64,000 nt of DNA, from the NCBI RefSeq assembly GCF_041224545.1, contig NZ_JBGFGP010000069.1, positions 1 through 64,000 of the forward strand, written 5' to 3'. The stretch is from Sedimentitalea sp041224545. Lineage in GTDB: Bacteria > Pseudomonadota > Alphaproteobacteria > Rhodobacterales > Rhodobacteraceae. Position numbers and translations under genes: made by a program. Positions 1 through 7,977 of the stretch are shown piece after piece. Under the pieces are notes generated by a model that was not told the origin of the DNA, did not search any database, and saw nothing but the letters and a program-made list of their open reading frames with translations. Within the stretch, counting starts at the first letter, position 1; each line of letters opens with the position of its first letter.

Positions 1-64
1 CGTGATCCTCTAGCGAGAACTCATAAAACAGCGCCGGTTGCGCCTCCTGCCGCGGTCCCATCAT
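1..64 (-). CDS. IS transposase, N-terminal fragment (cut by window edge)
   Basis: Reading leftward from position 64 gives ATG-ATG and a peptide beginning MMGPRQEAQPALFYEF, open to the window edge. I recognise this as the N-terminus of an IS1182/IS5-like (DUF772-type) transposase, which would catalyse cut-and-paste movement of its own element. A GGAGG ribosome-binding site lies about 7 bases upstream of the ATG pair, supporting the start. Only about 21 codons are present, so whether the gene is intact, and the exact family, cannot be judged here. Confidence 0.65.
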   Translation of the reverse strand, partial: MMGPRQEAQPALFYEFSLEDH

Positions 65-272
65 CGCCGATCCTCCCATCCAACGCAGGAATTGAATCAG
101 CCGACGCCCCTTCGATCAAGGGCGAGTTTTTCAACAAAATAAGCGCCTAAATAATGGAACACGCAAAAGTCTGCTATGAAAGTTGCAGGTTTGACGCCAA
201 GAAATAGCAACTCGGCGTCAACAAATGTCACCTTATGTGTCGTTCCACACTCAGCCGAGGCCAGCTCAAAGC
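65..272. other. AT-richer spacer: IS left end and nrdJ 3' flank
   Basis: No coding region is convincing here. The stretch is visibly richer in A/T than its surroundings and probably contains the terminal part of the insertion sequence that encodes the fragment at 1-64, plus the 3' flank of nrdJ. The terminal inverted repeat cannot be fixed because only one end of the element is in view. An 8-bp perfect inverted repeat (TTGACGCC / GGCGTCAA) lies at 191-221. Confidence 0.5.
191..221. repeat. Inverted repeat, 8-bp arms
   Basis: TTGACGCC (191-198) and GGCGTCAA (214-221) are perfect inverted arms around a 15-base spacer, about 50 bases beyond the nrdJ stop. There is no T-run on either side, so it is not a canonical intrinsic terminator. 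It could be an nrdJ transcript end structure or part of the IS terminus. Confidence 0.5.
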
Positions 273-2771
273 CTATCCACATCTCGAATATCCGCAGCTG
301 GCGCAGGTCATGCAGCCTTCGATCATGCGCATGTCGTATTGGCCGCAACTGGAACACGCCTTGCCGCGAGAGGCGTCGGTGTTCACCACCTGTGCCTGAG
401 GGTCGGATTTCAGCGCCATTCCCTCGCCTTCCAGGAAACCGATTGCGATCATGTGGCGCTCTATCACGCCTCCGATCGCTGCCAGGATCGACGGGATGTA
501 CTTGCCCTGAACCCAGGCGCCGCCGCGGGGATCGAACACGGCTTTCAACTCCTCCACCACAAAACTGACGTCGCCGCCCCGGCGGAACACCGCGCTGATC
601 ATCCGCGTCAGGGCCACGGTCCAGGCGAAATGCTCCATGTTCTTGGAATTGATGAAGACTTCGAACGGGCGGCGATGACCGTTGATGACGATGTCGTTGA
701 TGGTGATGTAGAGCGCGTGTTCGCTGTCGGGCCATTTCACCTTGTAAGTGTTGCCTTCAAGCTCGCTGGGGCGGTCCAGCGGTTCGGACATGTAGATCAC
801 GTCGCCATGCGGCGTCCGGGGTTCGGAATTCGAGGTCGCAACCACCACCGGCTGCTCCAAGGCGCCGGTCAGCGCGTCAACGGGCAGTTCCAGTGCATCC
901 GCTATTTTCTGCAGCGCGTCGAAAGGCGGTGATTTACCTTCCTGCTTTATCGACTGGACATATCCGGCGGCCAGACCGGCTTTCAGCGAAAGCGCCTTGT
1001 CAGAAAGACCGGCACGGTCTGCCGCACCGCGAATCGTGTCATAGAGTGTGTCGGCACCCGGCGTCGCGGCGTCATTTTCGGCGACACTCAGAACACTTCC
1101 CGTCACCTCGTTCGGACGATAGGTGGTGCAACCCTTGCAGCCGGAATCCCACGCCTGCATGTAGACATCCTTGAACGCGTCGAAACTGATGTCCTCGGGA
1201 CAGTTGATGGTCTTAGAGATCGAGGAATCCACCCATTTCTGCGCGGCGGCCTGCATGCGGACATGGTCGGCGGGCGACAGGGTCTGGGCGTTCACGAAGT
1301 AGTCCGGCAGTGCGACGTCACCGAAAGTGTCGCGCCACATCTGCACCGCGTAATCGACGACCTCTTCCTCGGTACGGCTGCCGTCCTTCTGCAACACCTT
1401 GCGCTTGTAGGCATAGGCGAAGACCGGTTCGATCCCGGACGAGACATTTCCGGCATAGAGGCTGATGGTGCCGGTGGGTGCGATGCTGGTCAGCAGGGCA
1501 TTGCGGATGCCGTGTGCGCGAATGGCCTCGCGCACGTCTTCATCCATATGCTGCATGGTGCCACTGGCGAGGTATTTCTCGGCATCGAAGAGCGGAAAGG
1601 CACCCTTCTCCTTCGCCAAATCCACCGACGCCAGATACGCGGCGCGGGCGATCGCGTGCAGCCAGCGCTCGGTCTGCCGCGCCGCCTCCTCCGACCCATA
1701 GCGCAGCCCCAGCATCAGGAGCGCATCCGCCAACCCGGTCACGCCCAATCCGATGCGGCGCTTGTTGCGGGCTTCCTCGGCCTGTGCCGGCAGCGGGAAT
1801 TTGGAAACGTCCACCACGTTGTCCATCATGCGCACCGCCGTCGTGACCAGGTCGGACAGCGCCGTCTCGTCCAGCTGCGCCGCATCCCCGAACGGATCGG
1901 TCACCAGACGCGCGAGGTTGATCGACCCCAGAAGGCAGGCGCCATAGGGTGGCAGGGGCTGTTCGCCACAGGGATTGGTCGCCGCGATGGTCTCGCAATA
2001 GGCCAGGTTGTTGGCGGCATTGATGCGGTCGATGAAGATCACGCCCGGCTCGGCATAATCATAGGTCGCGCGCATCATCTTGTTCCACAGGTCTCGCGCC
2101 TGCAACGTGTGATAGACCTTGCCATCGAATTGCAGGTCCCACGGCCCGTCATCCTTGACCGCGCGCATGAAGTCATCGGTCACCAGCACCGACAGGTTGA
2201 ACATGCGCAGCCGGGCCGAGTCGGACTTGGCCGTGATGAACTGTTCCACGTCCGGATGATCGCAACGCATCGTGGCCATCATCGCACCGCGCCGGCTGCC
2301 TGCCGACATGATGGTGCGGCACATGGCGTCCCAGACATCCATGAAAGACAGCGGCCCGCTGGCATCGGCGGCAACACCTTTCACATCCGCGCCCTTGGGG
2401 CGGATCGTGCTGAAATCATAGCCGATCCCGCCGCCCTGCTGCATGGTCAGCGCGGCCTCTTTCAGCATCTCGAAGATACCGCCCATGCTGTCCGGTACCG
2501 TGCCCATCACGAAACAGTTGAACAGCGTCACCTGCCGTGCCGTTCCCGCTCCGGCGGTGATGCGCCCTGCGGGCAGGTATTTGAAATCTTCCAGTGCCGA
2601 AAAGAACCGGTCTTCCCAGGCTTCGGGGGTCTTTTCATGGCTGGCCAGGTCCCGTGCGATCCGGCGCCATGTATCCTCGACGCTTTGGTCGATCGGGCTC
2701 CCGTCGGCCTCTTTGAACCGGTATTTCATGTCCCATATCTGTTCGGCGATCGGGGCGGCAAATCGGCTCAT
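273..2771 (-). CDS. nrdJ: Adenosylcobalamin-dependent (class II) ribonucleotide reductase
   Basis: Reduces ribonucleotides to deoxyribonucleotides using a B12-derived radical, so supplies DNA precursors with or without oxygen. The 832-residue protein shows the class II core: FNCFV (Cys86), FNLSVL, NPCGEQPLPP (Cys268) and APTGTISL (431-437), then GCKGCTTYR near 545-551. The C-terminal half has a TSCPD-type region (about 660-770) and a CSSCG/CASCG four-cysteine end (806-828) for disulfide shuttling. The start at 2771 is chosen over one 17 codons upstream because AGGAAAGG sits just before it. Oddity: residues about 571-636 look like a Cro/CI helix-turn-helix inserted in the linker between the catalytic core and the TSCPD region. 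No ATP-cone is visible. Confidence 0.95.
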   Translation of the reverse strand: MSRFAAPIAEQIWDMKYRFKEADGSPIDQSVEDTWRRIARDLASHEKTPEAWEDRFFSALEDFKYLPAGRITAGAGTARQVTLFNCFVMGTVPDSMGGIFEMLKEAALTMQQGGGIGYDFSTIRPKGADVKGVAADASGPLSFMDVWDAMCRTIMSAGSRRGAMMATMRCDHPDVEQFITAKSDSARLRMFNLSVLVTDDFMRAVKDDGPWDLQFDGKVYHTLQARDLWNKMMRATYDYAEPGVIFIDRINAANNLAYCETIAATNPCGEQPLPPYGACLLGSINLARLVTDPFGDAAQLDETALSDLVTTAVRMMDNVVDVSKFPLPAQAEEARNKRRIGLGVTGLADALLMLGLRYGSEEAARQTERWLHAIARAAYLASVDLAKEKGAFPLFDAEKYLASGTMQHMDEDVREAIRAHGIRNALLTSIAPTGTISLYAGNVSSGIEPVFAYAYKRKVLQKDGSRTEEEVVDYAVQMWRDTFGDVALPDYFVNAQTLSPADHVRMQAAAQKWVDSSISKTINCPEDISFDAFKDVYMQAWDSGCKGCTTYRPNEVTGSVLSVAENDAATPGADTLYDTIRGAADRAGLSDKALSLKAGLAAGYVQSIKQEGKSPPFDALQKIADALELPVDALTGALEQPVVVATSNSEPRTPHGDVIYMSEPLDRPSELEGNTYKVKWPDSEHALYITINDIVINGHRRPFEVFINSKNMEHFAWTVALTRMISAVFRRGGDVSFVVEELKAVFDPRGGAWVQGKYIPSILAAIGGVIERHMIAIGFLEGEGMALKSDPQAQVVNTDASRGKACSSCGQYDMRMIEGCMTCASCGYSRCG

Positions 2772-2861
2772 GATCCGAATCCTTTCCTGGCAGGCAACCA
2801 CAATAGCTTGAAGCGGGGTCAATATCCACTACCATATAAACCCTCTAGTGGAGGCGACTCT

Positions 2862-3293
2862 GTGGACAAGACCGTCAATCTGATCAAACTCTCCGTCGGC
2901 ACCGAAAGCGTCGAGGATCTGTTGCAATGGCAAAAGACCCGCCGCGCGCAATCGGAGGACGGGCTGCCTCGCCATGTCACGCGGATGTGGCCGAAACGCG
3001 AGGCCGAACTCCTGAACGGCGGCTCGATCTACTGGGTGATCAAAGGTCTGATCCAGTGCCGTCAGCGGGTGCTGCGGCTGGATGAGGTGGTAGGCAGCGA
3101 CGGCATTCGCCGCTGCGCCATCGTGCTGGACAAGAGATTGCAGCGCACGCATTCGGTGCTGCGCCGCCCGTTCCAGGGGTGGCGCTATCTGCCGTCCGGC
3201 GATGCACCGCCGGACCTGCCCGAAGGCCGCGACGCGGATGACGTCCTGCCCATGGAGCTCAATCGCGCGCTGGCAGAGATTGGCGTGATCTGA
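2862..3293 (+). CDS. DUF1489 family protein
   Basis: A 143-residue soluble protein beginning VDKTVNLIKLSVGTESVEDL, which I recognise as the alphaproteobacterial DUF1489 family, of unknown function. A GTG start is used: GGAGG lies 7 bases upstream (2850-2854) and no ATG fits. It has no signal peptide or membrane segment, and is rich in Arg and acidic residues toward the C-terminus. It is divergent from nrdJ with only 90 bases between the starts, so both promoters must lie in that gap. Confidence 0.8.
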   Translation: MDKTVNLIKLSVGTESVEDLLQWQKTRRAQSEDGLPRHVTRMWPKREAELLNGGSIYWVIKGLIQCRQRVLRLDEVVGSDGIRRCAIVLDKRLQRTHSVLRRPFQGWRYLPSGDAPPDLPEGRDADDVLPMELNRALAEIGVI

Positions 3294-3401
3294 TCCCGCG
3301 TACCAACATATCGCTGTTGCAGGGGCGCGATATCGTCTAGAAAAGCATCGACTCCAACAACAAGGCCGCACACAGAGACGGCATCGAGCAGGAGAACGAC
3401 A

Positions 3402-4211
3402 ATGTACAGAATCCTGGTGGCGCTGCTGGCGGCGGCCATCCTCGCCAGTTGTGGTGGACGCGCCGACCGGACGGCGCCGGTGGTACCTGCCAAGCTGGAT
3501 CCCGAGACGAACCTTCTCGTCTATCCGCGATATGGCGACTCCAAACCGCACCCTTGGAAAGGCCGCGATCCCTATTCCTATCCGATCCACGGCATCGACG
3601 TCGCGCGGTATCAGGGGGATATCAACTGGTCGCGTGTGAAATCCGCCGGGATCAATTTTGCCTTCATCAAGGCCACCGAAGGCGGCGATTACATCGATCC
3701 GATGTTCCGCGAGCACTGGCAGGGCGCACGCCGCGCCGGGGTTCGTCAGGGCGCATATCATTTCTACTATTTCTGCCGAACGGCGCGCGAGCAGGCCGCC
3801 TGGTTCATCCAGAATGTCCCGCGCAACAGTTCCGACCTGCCGCATGTGCTCGACTTGGAATGGAACCACCAGTCGCGCACCTGCCGCCTGCGCCCGGACG
3901 GCGAAACCATCCGCGCCGAGGCCGAAATATTCCTCGACACGCTCGAAGCATATTACGGTCGCCGCCCGGTGGTTTACACCACGGTCGATTTCTTTGCCGA
4001 AACCGGCATCGGCCGGCTGCGCGATACGGAATTCTGGCTGCGCTCGGTCGCGGGTCATCCCCGCACCGTCTATCCCGGCGCGTTCTGGACCTTCTGGCAA
4101 TATACCGGTACCGGAATCGTACCGGGCGTCGACGGCCCGGTCGATCTGAACGTGTTCAGATCGTCGCCCGAAAGCTGGTTGCGCTGGTCCGGCGGGGTGA
4201 CGGCCCGTTAA
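3402..4211 (+). CDS. GH25-family lysozyme-like lipoprotein
   Basis: Probable N-acetylmuramidase that hydrolyses peptidoglycan from the periplasmic face of a membrane. Residues 1-17 form a lipoprotein signal ending in LASC (Cys17). The GH25 barrel starts at GIDVARYQG (Asp66), and LDLEWN (Asp151, Glu153) supplies the acidic pair expected of the family. The 269-residue length fits a single catalytic domain with no separate wall-binding repeats. AGGAG precedes the ATG. Its stop overlaps the stop of convergent hisG within one TTAA. The role (wall remodelling or recycling) is inferred from family only. Confidence 0.85.
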   Translation: MYRILVALLAAAILASCGGRADRTAPVVPAKLDPETNLLVYPRYGDSKPHPWKGRDPYSYPIHGIDVARYQGDINWSRVKSAGINFAFIKATEGGDYIDPMFREHWQGARRAGVRQGAYHFYYFCRTAREQAAWFIQNVPRNSSDLPHVLDLEWNHQSRTCRLRPDGETIRAEAEIFLDTLEAYYGRRPVVYTTVDFFAETGIGRLRDTEFWLRSVAGHPRTVYPGAFWTFWQYTGTGIVPGVDGPVDLNVFRSSPESWLRWSGGVTAR

Positions 4212-4897
4212 CCCACCTGCCTGATCAGGGTCTTCAACGTTTCACGGTCCGCGTCACTCACCGGTGCGGACCGGCTGCGCCACAGCGTCGCCTGGCTGCG
4301 CAGGACCAGACCGTCAGACAGGATCTTCAGGTGATTGGCCCGCAGCGTGTCCCCGGTAGAGGTGATGTCGGCCACCATCTCGGCGGTTTCGTTCATCACC
4401 GTGCCCTCGGTCGCCCCCTGGCTGTCGACCAGTTGGTAATCCGCCACGCCGGTCTCGCGCAGGAAGCCATGCACCAGCCGGTGATATTTGGTCGCGATAC
4501 GCAGCCGATGTCCGTGCCGCGCCCGAAATGCCGCCGCGACAGCATCCAGATCATCCAGCGTATCCACATCAAGCCAGCATTTCGGCACCGCCAGCACCAG
4601 GTCCGCATGGCCAAAGCCCAGCGGGCTGACCTCTTCGGTCTGCTGCTCCCAGAGCGGCAACTTCTCATGGACCAGATCGGTCCCGGTGACACCCAGGTGA
4701 ATACGCCCCGCAGCCAGTTCGCGCGGGATTTCACCGGCGGACAGCAGGACCAGATCAACGCCGTCGATCCCCGTCACCACACCGGCATATTCCCGCTCCG
4801 AACCGGTGCGCGTCAGGGTAATCCCCCGTTTGGCGAACCAGCCGAATGTCTTTTCCATCAACCGTCCCTTGGACGGCACGCCCAGCTTGATACTCAT
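4208..4897 (-). CDS. hisG: ATP phosphoribosyltransferase, short-form catalytic subunit
   Basis: First step of histidine biosynthesis: joins ATP and PRPP. At 229 residues this is the short form, lacking the C-terminal allosteric domain, and such enzymes need HisZ as regulatory partner. HisZ is encoded immediately upstream, overlapping by 4 bases (ATGA). The N-terminus MSIKLGVPSKGRLMEKT is typical. The C-terminal third contains the PRPP-loop-like segment with ADITSTGDTLRAN. It is last in the hisS-hisZ-hisG operon and converges on the GH25 gene with no terminator space. Confidence 0.95.
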   Translation of the reverse strand: MSIKLGVPSKGRLMEKTFGWFAKRGITLTRTGSEREYAGVVTGIDGVDLVLLSAGEIPRELAAGRIHLGVTGTDLVHEKLPLWEQQTEEVSPLGFGHADLVLAVPKCWLDVDTLDDLDAVAAAFRARHGHRLRIATKYHRLVHGFLRETGVADYQLVDSQGATEGTVMNETAEMVADITSTGDTLRANHLKILSDGLVLRSQATLWRSRSAPVSDADRETLKTLIRQVG

Positions 4898-5982
4898 GCC
4901 AAACCCTCCCGGAGTTCCAGCATCAGACCAGGACGCAGCACGCCGCCAACGGCCGGGATCTCGCTGCCTCCGCCCAACTGCCGGGTCAGGGCATCATACC
5001 GCCCCCCGGTGGCTATCGGTGGCAAATCCGGACGACGCTCGGCATAGAATCCGAAGACGAAACCGTCGTAATATTCCATCGACGTCCGGCCATAGCTGGC
5101 CTCGAAATCGAGATTCTCGACATCGATTCCGCAAGCGTCCAACGCGCCCAGCCGGGCCTCCAGCAGATAGAGCGACGGCGTGATAGACGGCAGATCCACT
5201 GCGATGTCGCGCAGATGGCCCAGCGCGTAAGGCGCCGTCTCACGTACCGACAGCAGGTTGTCCAGCGCCGACAACTCGGTTGCGCTGATCGGCGGCGCTT
5301 CGGCTTCCGCACGAAGGGCCTCGATCCGCTCGGCAAGTTCTGCCTGCCCGCGCTTGCCGATCCAGGGCACATCGACCGACAACGGGTCCTCCAGCGCCAG
5401 CAGTTTCGCGCGTTTCGGCGGCACAGGCGCGCGTCGCGAATACCGCTCGAGCAAGACCCGGAAGCGCCGGGGCCGCCAGATATGGCGCATCAGCGCCCGC
5501 TTGCGCCGCTCGTTGGTGTTCAGCCCGCGAACCGCAGCCATCAGGATGCCGATGTCACCGGTCGCCGCCCGCAGGTTCAAGCCTGCGACCGCCTCGGCAA
5601 TGCGCGCAAAGACCTCGGCATCCGCCGTCGCGGGATTGCTGCGGTCGAACAGTTCGTAGCCGACCTGCACATATTCGCTCGCCCGCTCGGGATGTTCGTC
5701 CTGATGACGGAAAACCTCGCCCGAATAGGTGTATCGCGCCGGTTCGGCTCCAAATTCCATATGCATCTGCACAACGGGTACGGTGAAATCCGGGCGCAAC
5801 ATCTGTTCGCCATGCAAGGCATCGCTGGTCACATAGGCCCGGGCGCGAATGTCTTCGCCGTAAAGATCCAACAGCGTTTCAGAAGGCTGCAGGATCGGCG
5901 TTTCGATCGGCAATGCCCCGGCGGCCTGAAACAGCGCACGAAGGCGCGCGGCTTCGGCCAGCGTCTCGGCCCGCGTTGGCAT
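4894..5982 (-). CDS. hisZ: ATP phosphoribosyltransferase regulatory subunit
   Basis: A 362-residue HisRS paralogue without aminoacylation function that forms the hetero-octameric ATP phosphoribosyltransferase with short HisG and confers histidine feedback. The class II synthetase-like core is visible (TPILQPSETLLDLYGE, then RPDFTVPVVQMHM and SGEVFRHQ), while the anticodon-binding domain of HisRS is absent. The start at 5982 (MPTRAETLAEA) overlaps the hisS stop as TGATG, which signals translational coupling; longer upstream starts would run deep into hisS. It overlaps hisG by 4 bases. Confidence 0.94.
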   Translation of the reverse strand: MPTRAETLAEAARLRALFQAAGALPIETPILQPSETLLDLYGEDIRARAYVTSDALHGEQMLRPDFTVPVVQMHMEFGAEPARYTYSGEVFRHQDEHPERASEYVQVGYELFDRSNPATADAEVFARIAEAVAGLNLRAATGDIGILMAAVRGLNTNERRKRALMRHIWRPRRFRVLLERYSRRAPVPPKRAKLLALEDPLSVDVPWIGKRGQAELAERIEALRAEAEAPPISATELSALDNLLSVRETAPYALGHLRDIAVDLPSITPSLYLLEARLGALDACGIDVENLDFEASYGRTSMEYYDGFVFGFYAERRPDLPPIATGGRYDALTRQLGGGSEIPAVGGVLRPGLMLELREGLA

Positions 5983-7499
5983 CAATTCGTCCCGATCTCG
6001 TGCAGAGCGAGGATCTCGCGCACCTTGGCCAGCATCTCGTCGCGCGCCACCTCGAACTGGCTGGGGCGTTCCTTCCACTCCTCCAGCGTTGCGTTTTCGG
6101 CGATCCGCGCGCCAAGGATCAGATCCTTGATCTGCACCACACCACGTTCCCGTTCGTCGCCGCCCTCGATGATCGCCACCGGGCTGTTGCGCCGATCCGC
6201 ATATTTCAACTGGTTCCCGAAATTCCTGGGATTGCCCAGATACACCTCGGCACGCAGACCCGCGTTGCGCAACTCCGCCACTATCGCCTGATAATCCGCC
6301 ATGCGATCCCGATCCATCACGGTGACCACCACAGGCCCATGTTCACCCGGCTTGATCCGCCCCTTTTCCCGCAATGCCGCCAAAAGGCGATCAACACCAA
6401 TGGACACCCCGGTCGCCGGCACGGCCTGCCCTGTAAAGCGCTTGACGAGATCGTCATAGCGGCCCCCACCGGCAACCGAACCGAACTGCCGTTTGCGGCC
6501 CTTGTCGTCAAAGATCTCGAAGGTCAGTTCGGCCTCATAGACCGGCCCGGTATAGTATCCCAGACCACGCACCACGGAGGGATCGATGATGATACGGTCG
6601 GCACCATAGCCCTGCGCGGCCAGGAGGTCGGCGATATCCTGCAATTCACCGACACCGTCCTCGCCCATGGACGACCCCTGAACCAGTTCACGCAGCCGGG
6701 CCACCGTTTGCGCGCCGGTGTCACGCCGTGCGTCCATGAACCCCATGACGATCTCGGCCTGCGCATCCCCGAGGCCTGCGCCCTCGGTGAAATCGCCGCT
6801 GTCATCCTTGCGCCCCTCGCCCAACAGCGCCCGCACCCCGTCCGGCCCCAGCCGGTCGAGCTTGTCGATCGCGCGCAGGACAATGCCGCGCGCCTCGGCA
6901 TGTTTGCCGGGGTCTTGCGGGTCGAGCACGCCGGCCACTTCCATCACGCCATTCAGAACCTTGCGGTTGTTGATACGGATCACGTAATCTCCGCGCGCGA
7001 TGCCGACGGCCTCGAGCGTATCGGACAGCATCGCGCAAATCTCTGCATCCGCCGCCATGCTCGCCGTACCCACCGTGTCGGCGTCGCATTGATAGAACTG
7101 GCGATACCGCCCCGGCCCCGGCTTCTCGTTGCGCCAGACCGGCCCCATCGCATAGCGGCGATACGGCATGGGCAGATCATTGCGGTGCTGGGCGTAGACC
7201 CGCGCCAACGGCGCCGTCAGGTCGTATCGCAAGGCCAGCCAGTCGCCCCGGTCGTTATCGTCAAACTCCTGCCAGGCAAAGACTCCTTCATTCGGCCGGT
7301 CGACGTCAGGCAGGAATTTGCCCAGCGCCTCTACCGTCTCGACCGCCGAAGACTCCAAAGCGTCAAACCCGTAGCGATGGTAGACCGCCGCAATCGCCTG
7401 CAACATCTCACTGCGCTGCGTGACTTCCGCACCGAAATAATCGCGGAACCCCTTGGGTGTCTCGGCCCTGGGGCGGGGCTGTTTCTTGGTCTTGGCCAT
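5982..7499 (-). CDS. hisS: Histidine--tRNA ligase
   Basis: Class II aminoacyl-tRNA synthetase charging tRNA-His in the cytoplasm. The 505-residue protein begins with a basic tail and the HisRS signature TPKGFRDYFG. Motif 2 is represented by RYAMGPVWRNEKPGPGRYRQF, and the histidine-specific region by GLGYYTGPVYE; the C-terminal anticodon-binding domain follows (VVVTVMDRDRM onward). It is first gene of the hisS-hisZ-hisG operon, an arrangement common in Rhodobacterales that ties tRNA charging to histidine synthesis. It is slightly longer than E. coli HisS because of internal insertions. Confidence 0.96.
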   Translation of the reverse strand: MAKTKKQPRPRAETPKGFRDYFGAEVTQRSEMLQAIAAVYHRYGFDALESSAVETVEALGKFLPDVDRPNEGVFAWQEFDDNDRGDWLALRYDLTAPLARVYAQHRNDLPMPYRRYAMGPVWRNEKPGPGRYRQFYQCDADTVGTASMAADAEICAMLSDTLEAVGIARGDYVIRINNRKVLNGVMEVAGVLDPQDPGKHAEARGIVLRAIDKLDRLGPDGVRALLGEGRKDDSGDFTEGAGLGDAQAEIVMGFMDARRDTGAQTVARLRELVQGSSMGEDGVGELQDIADLLAAQGYGADRIIIDPSVVRGLGYYTGPVYEAELTFEIFDDKGRKRQFGSVAGGGRYDDLVKRFTGQAVPATGVSIGVDRLLAALREKGRIKPGEHGPVVVTVMDRDRMADYQAIVAELRNAGLRAEVYLGNPRNFGNQLKYADRRNSPVAIIEGGDERERGVVQIKDLILGARIAENATLEEWKERPSQFEVARDEMLAKVREILALHEIGTN

Positions 7500-7634
7500 A
7501 TCGAGAGTCCTTGGGCAGTCCGGTTGCGGCGCGGTCTAGCCCAAGGTCACCACAGGAGCAAGGCAGCGCAGGTGCAGCCGTTGGAAAAGACGCAAAACCA
7601 CGCTATGAGCGCGCCGAAGCAATGAGGTACCACC

Positions 7635-7829
7635 ATGCAACATCTTGAAGAGAAAATCGCCCACCTGCTGCGCAGCATGGATGAACTCAGCGACGTGGTC
7701 GCGCGCCAACAGAGAGAGATCGACACGCTGACGCGGCGCGTCCACATGCTCATGCAACGCGAAGGCGAACGCGATGCCGAGCGTGGTGGCGGGGTGATCA
7801 TTGGCGACGAACGCCCGCCGCATTACTGA
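7635..7829 (+). CDS. slyX: SlyX family protein
   Basis: A 64-residue acidic, mostly helical protein. Its N-terminal two thirds form a heptad-like coiled coil (LEEKIAHLLRSMDELSDVV) and it ends in RPPHY, matching the short SlyX family, whose function is unknown. It is divergent from hisS across a 135-base gap. GAGG about 9 bases upstream of the ATG serves as ribosome-binding site. It is followed by a palindromic repeat cluster before convergent dnaE. Confidence 0.8.
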   Translation: MQHLEEKIAHLLRSMDELSDVVARQQREIDTLTRRVHMLMQREGERDAERGGGVIIGDERPPHY

Positions 7830-7843
7830 GCCGGAAAAACGAT

Positions 7844-7969
7844 GAGGGGCGCTGCCCCTCAAACTCCCCGGAGTATTGGGACAAAGATGAAAGGGTAGAC
7901 CCCGGATCTTCATCTTTGTGAAAATACTCCGGGGGAGACGCCCGCAAGGCGGCGGGGGCAGAGCCCCCC
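7844..7969. repeat. Head-to-head pair of palindromic intergenic repeats
   Basis: Arms 7864-7891 and 7909-7936 are inverted copies of one motif, with core ACAAAGATGAA and CCGGAGTAT, about 28 bases each with a few mismatches. Outside them lie two short GC hairpins, GAGGGGC-GCT-GCCCCTC (7844-7860) and GGGGGC-AGA-GCCCCC (7954-7969). The cluster fills the gap between convergent slyX and dnaE and could fold into a long hairpin acting as a bidirectional terminator. I believe the motif recurs in Rhodobacteraceae genomes. A related single copy is at 38312-38345. Confidence 0.75.
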
Positions 7970-7977
7970 AAACTGCA

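Noticed and set aside
1263..2861. Very long open frame on the + strand continuing into the DUF1489 gene
   Set aside because: It is antisense to nrdJ, His/Arg/Gly-rich low-information sequence typical of GC-rich shadow frames; only the part after 2862 resembles a known family.
2772..2861. Cobalamin riboswitch before nrdJ
   Set aside because: Only 90 bases separate nrdJ from the divergent start, too short for a cobalamin riboswitch, and no B12-box is visible.
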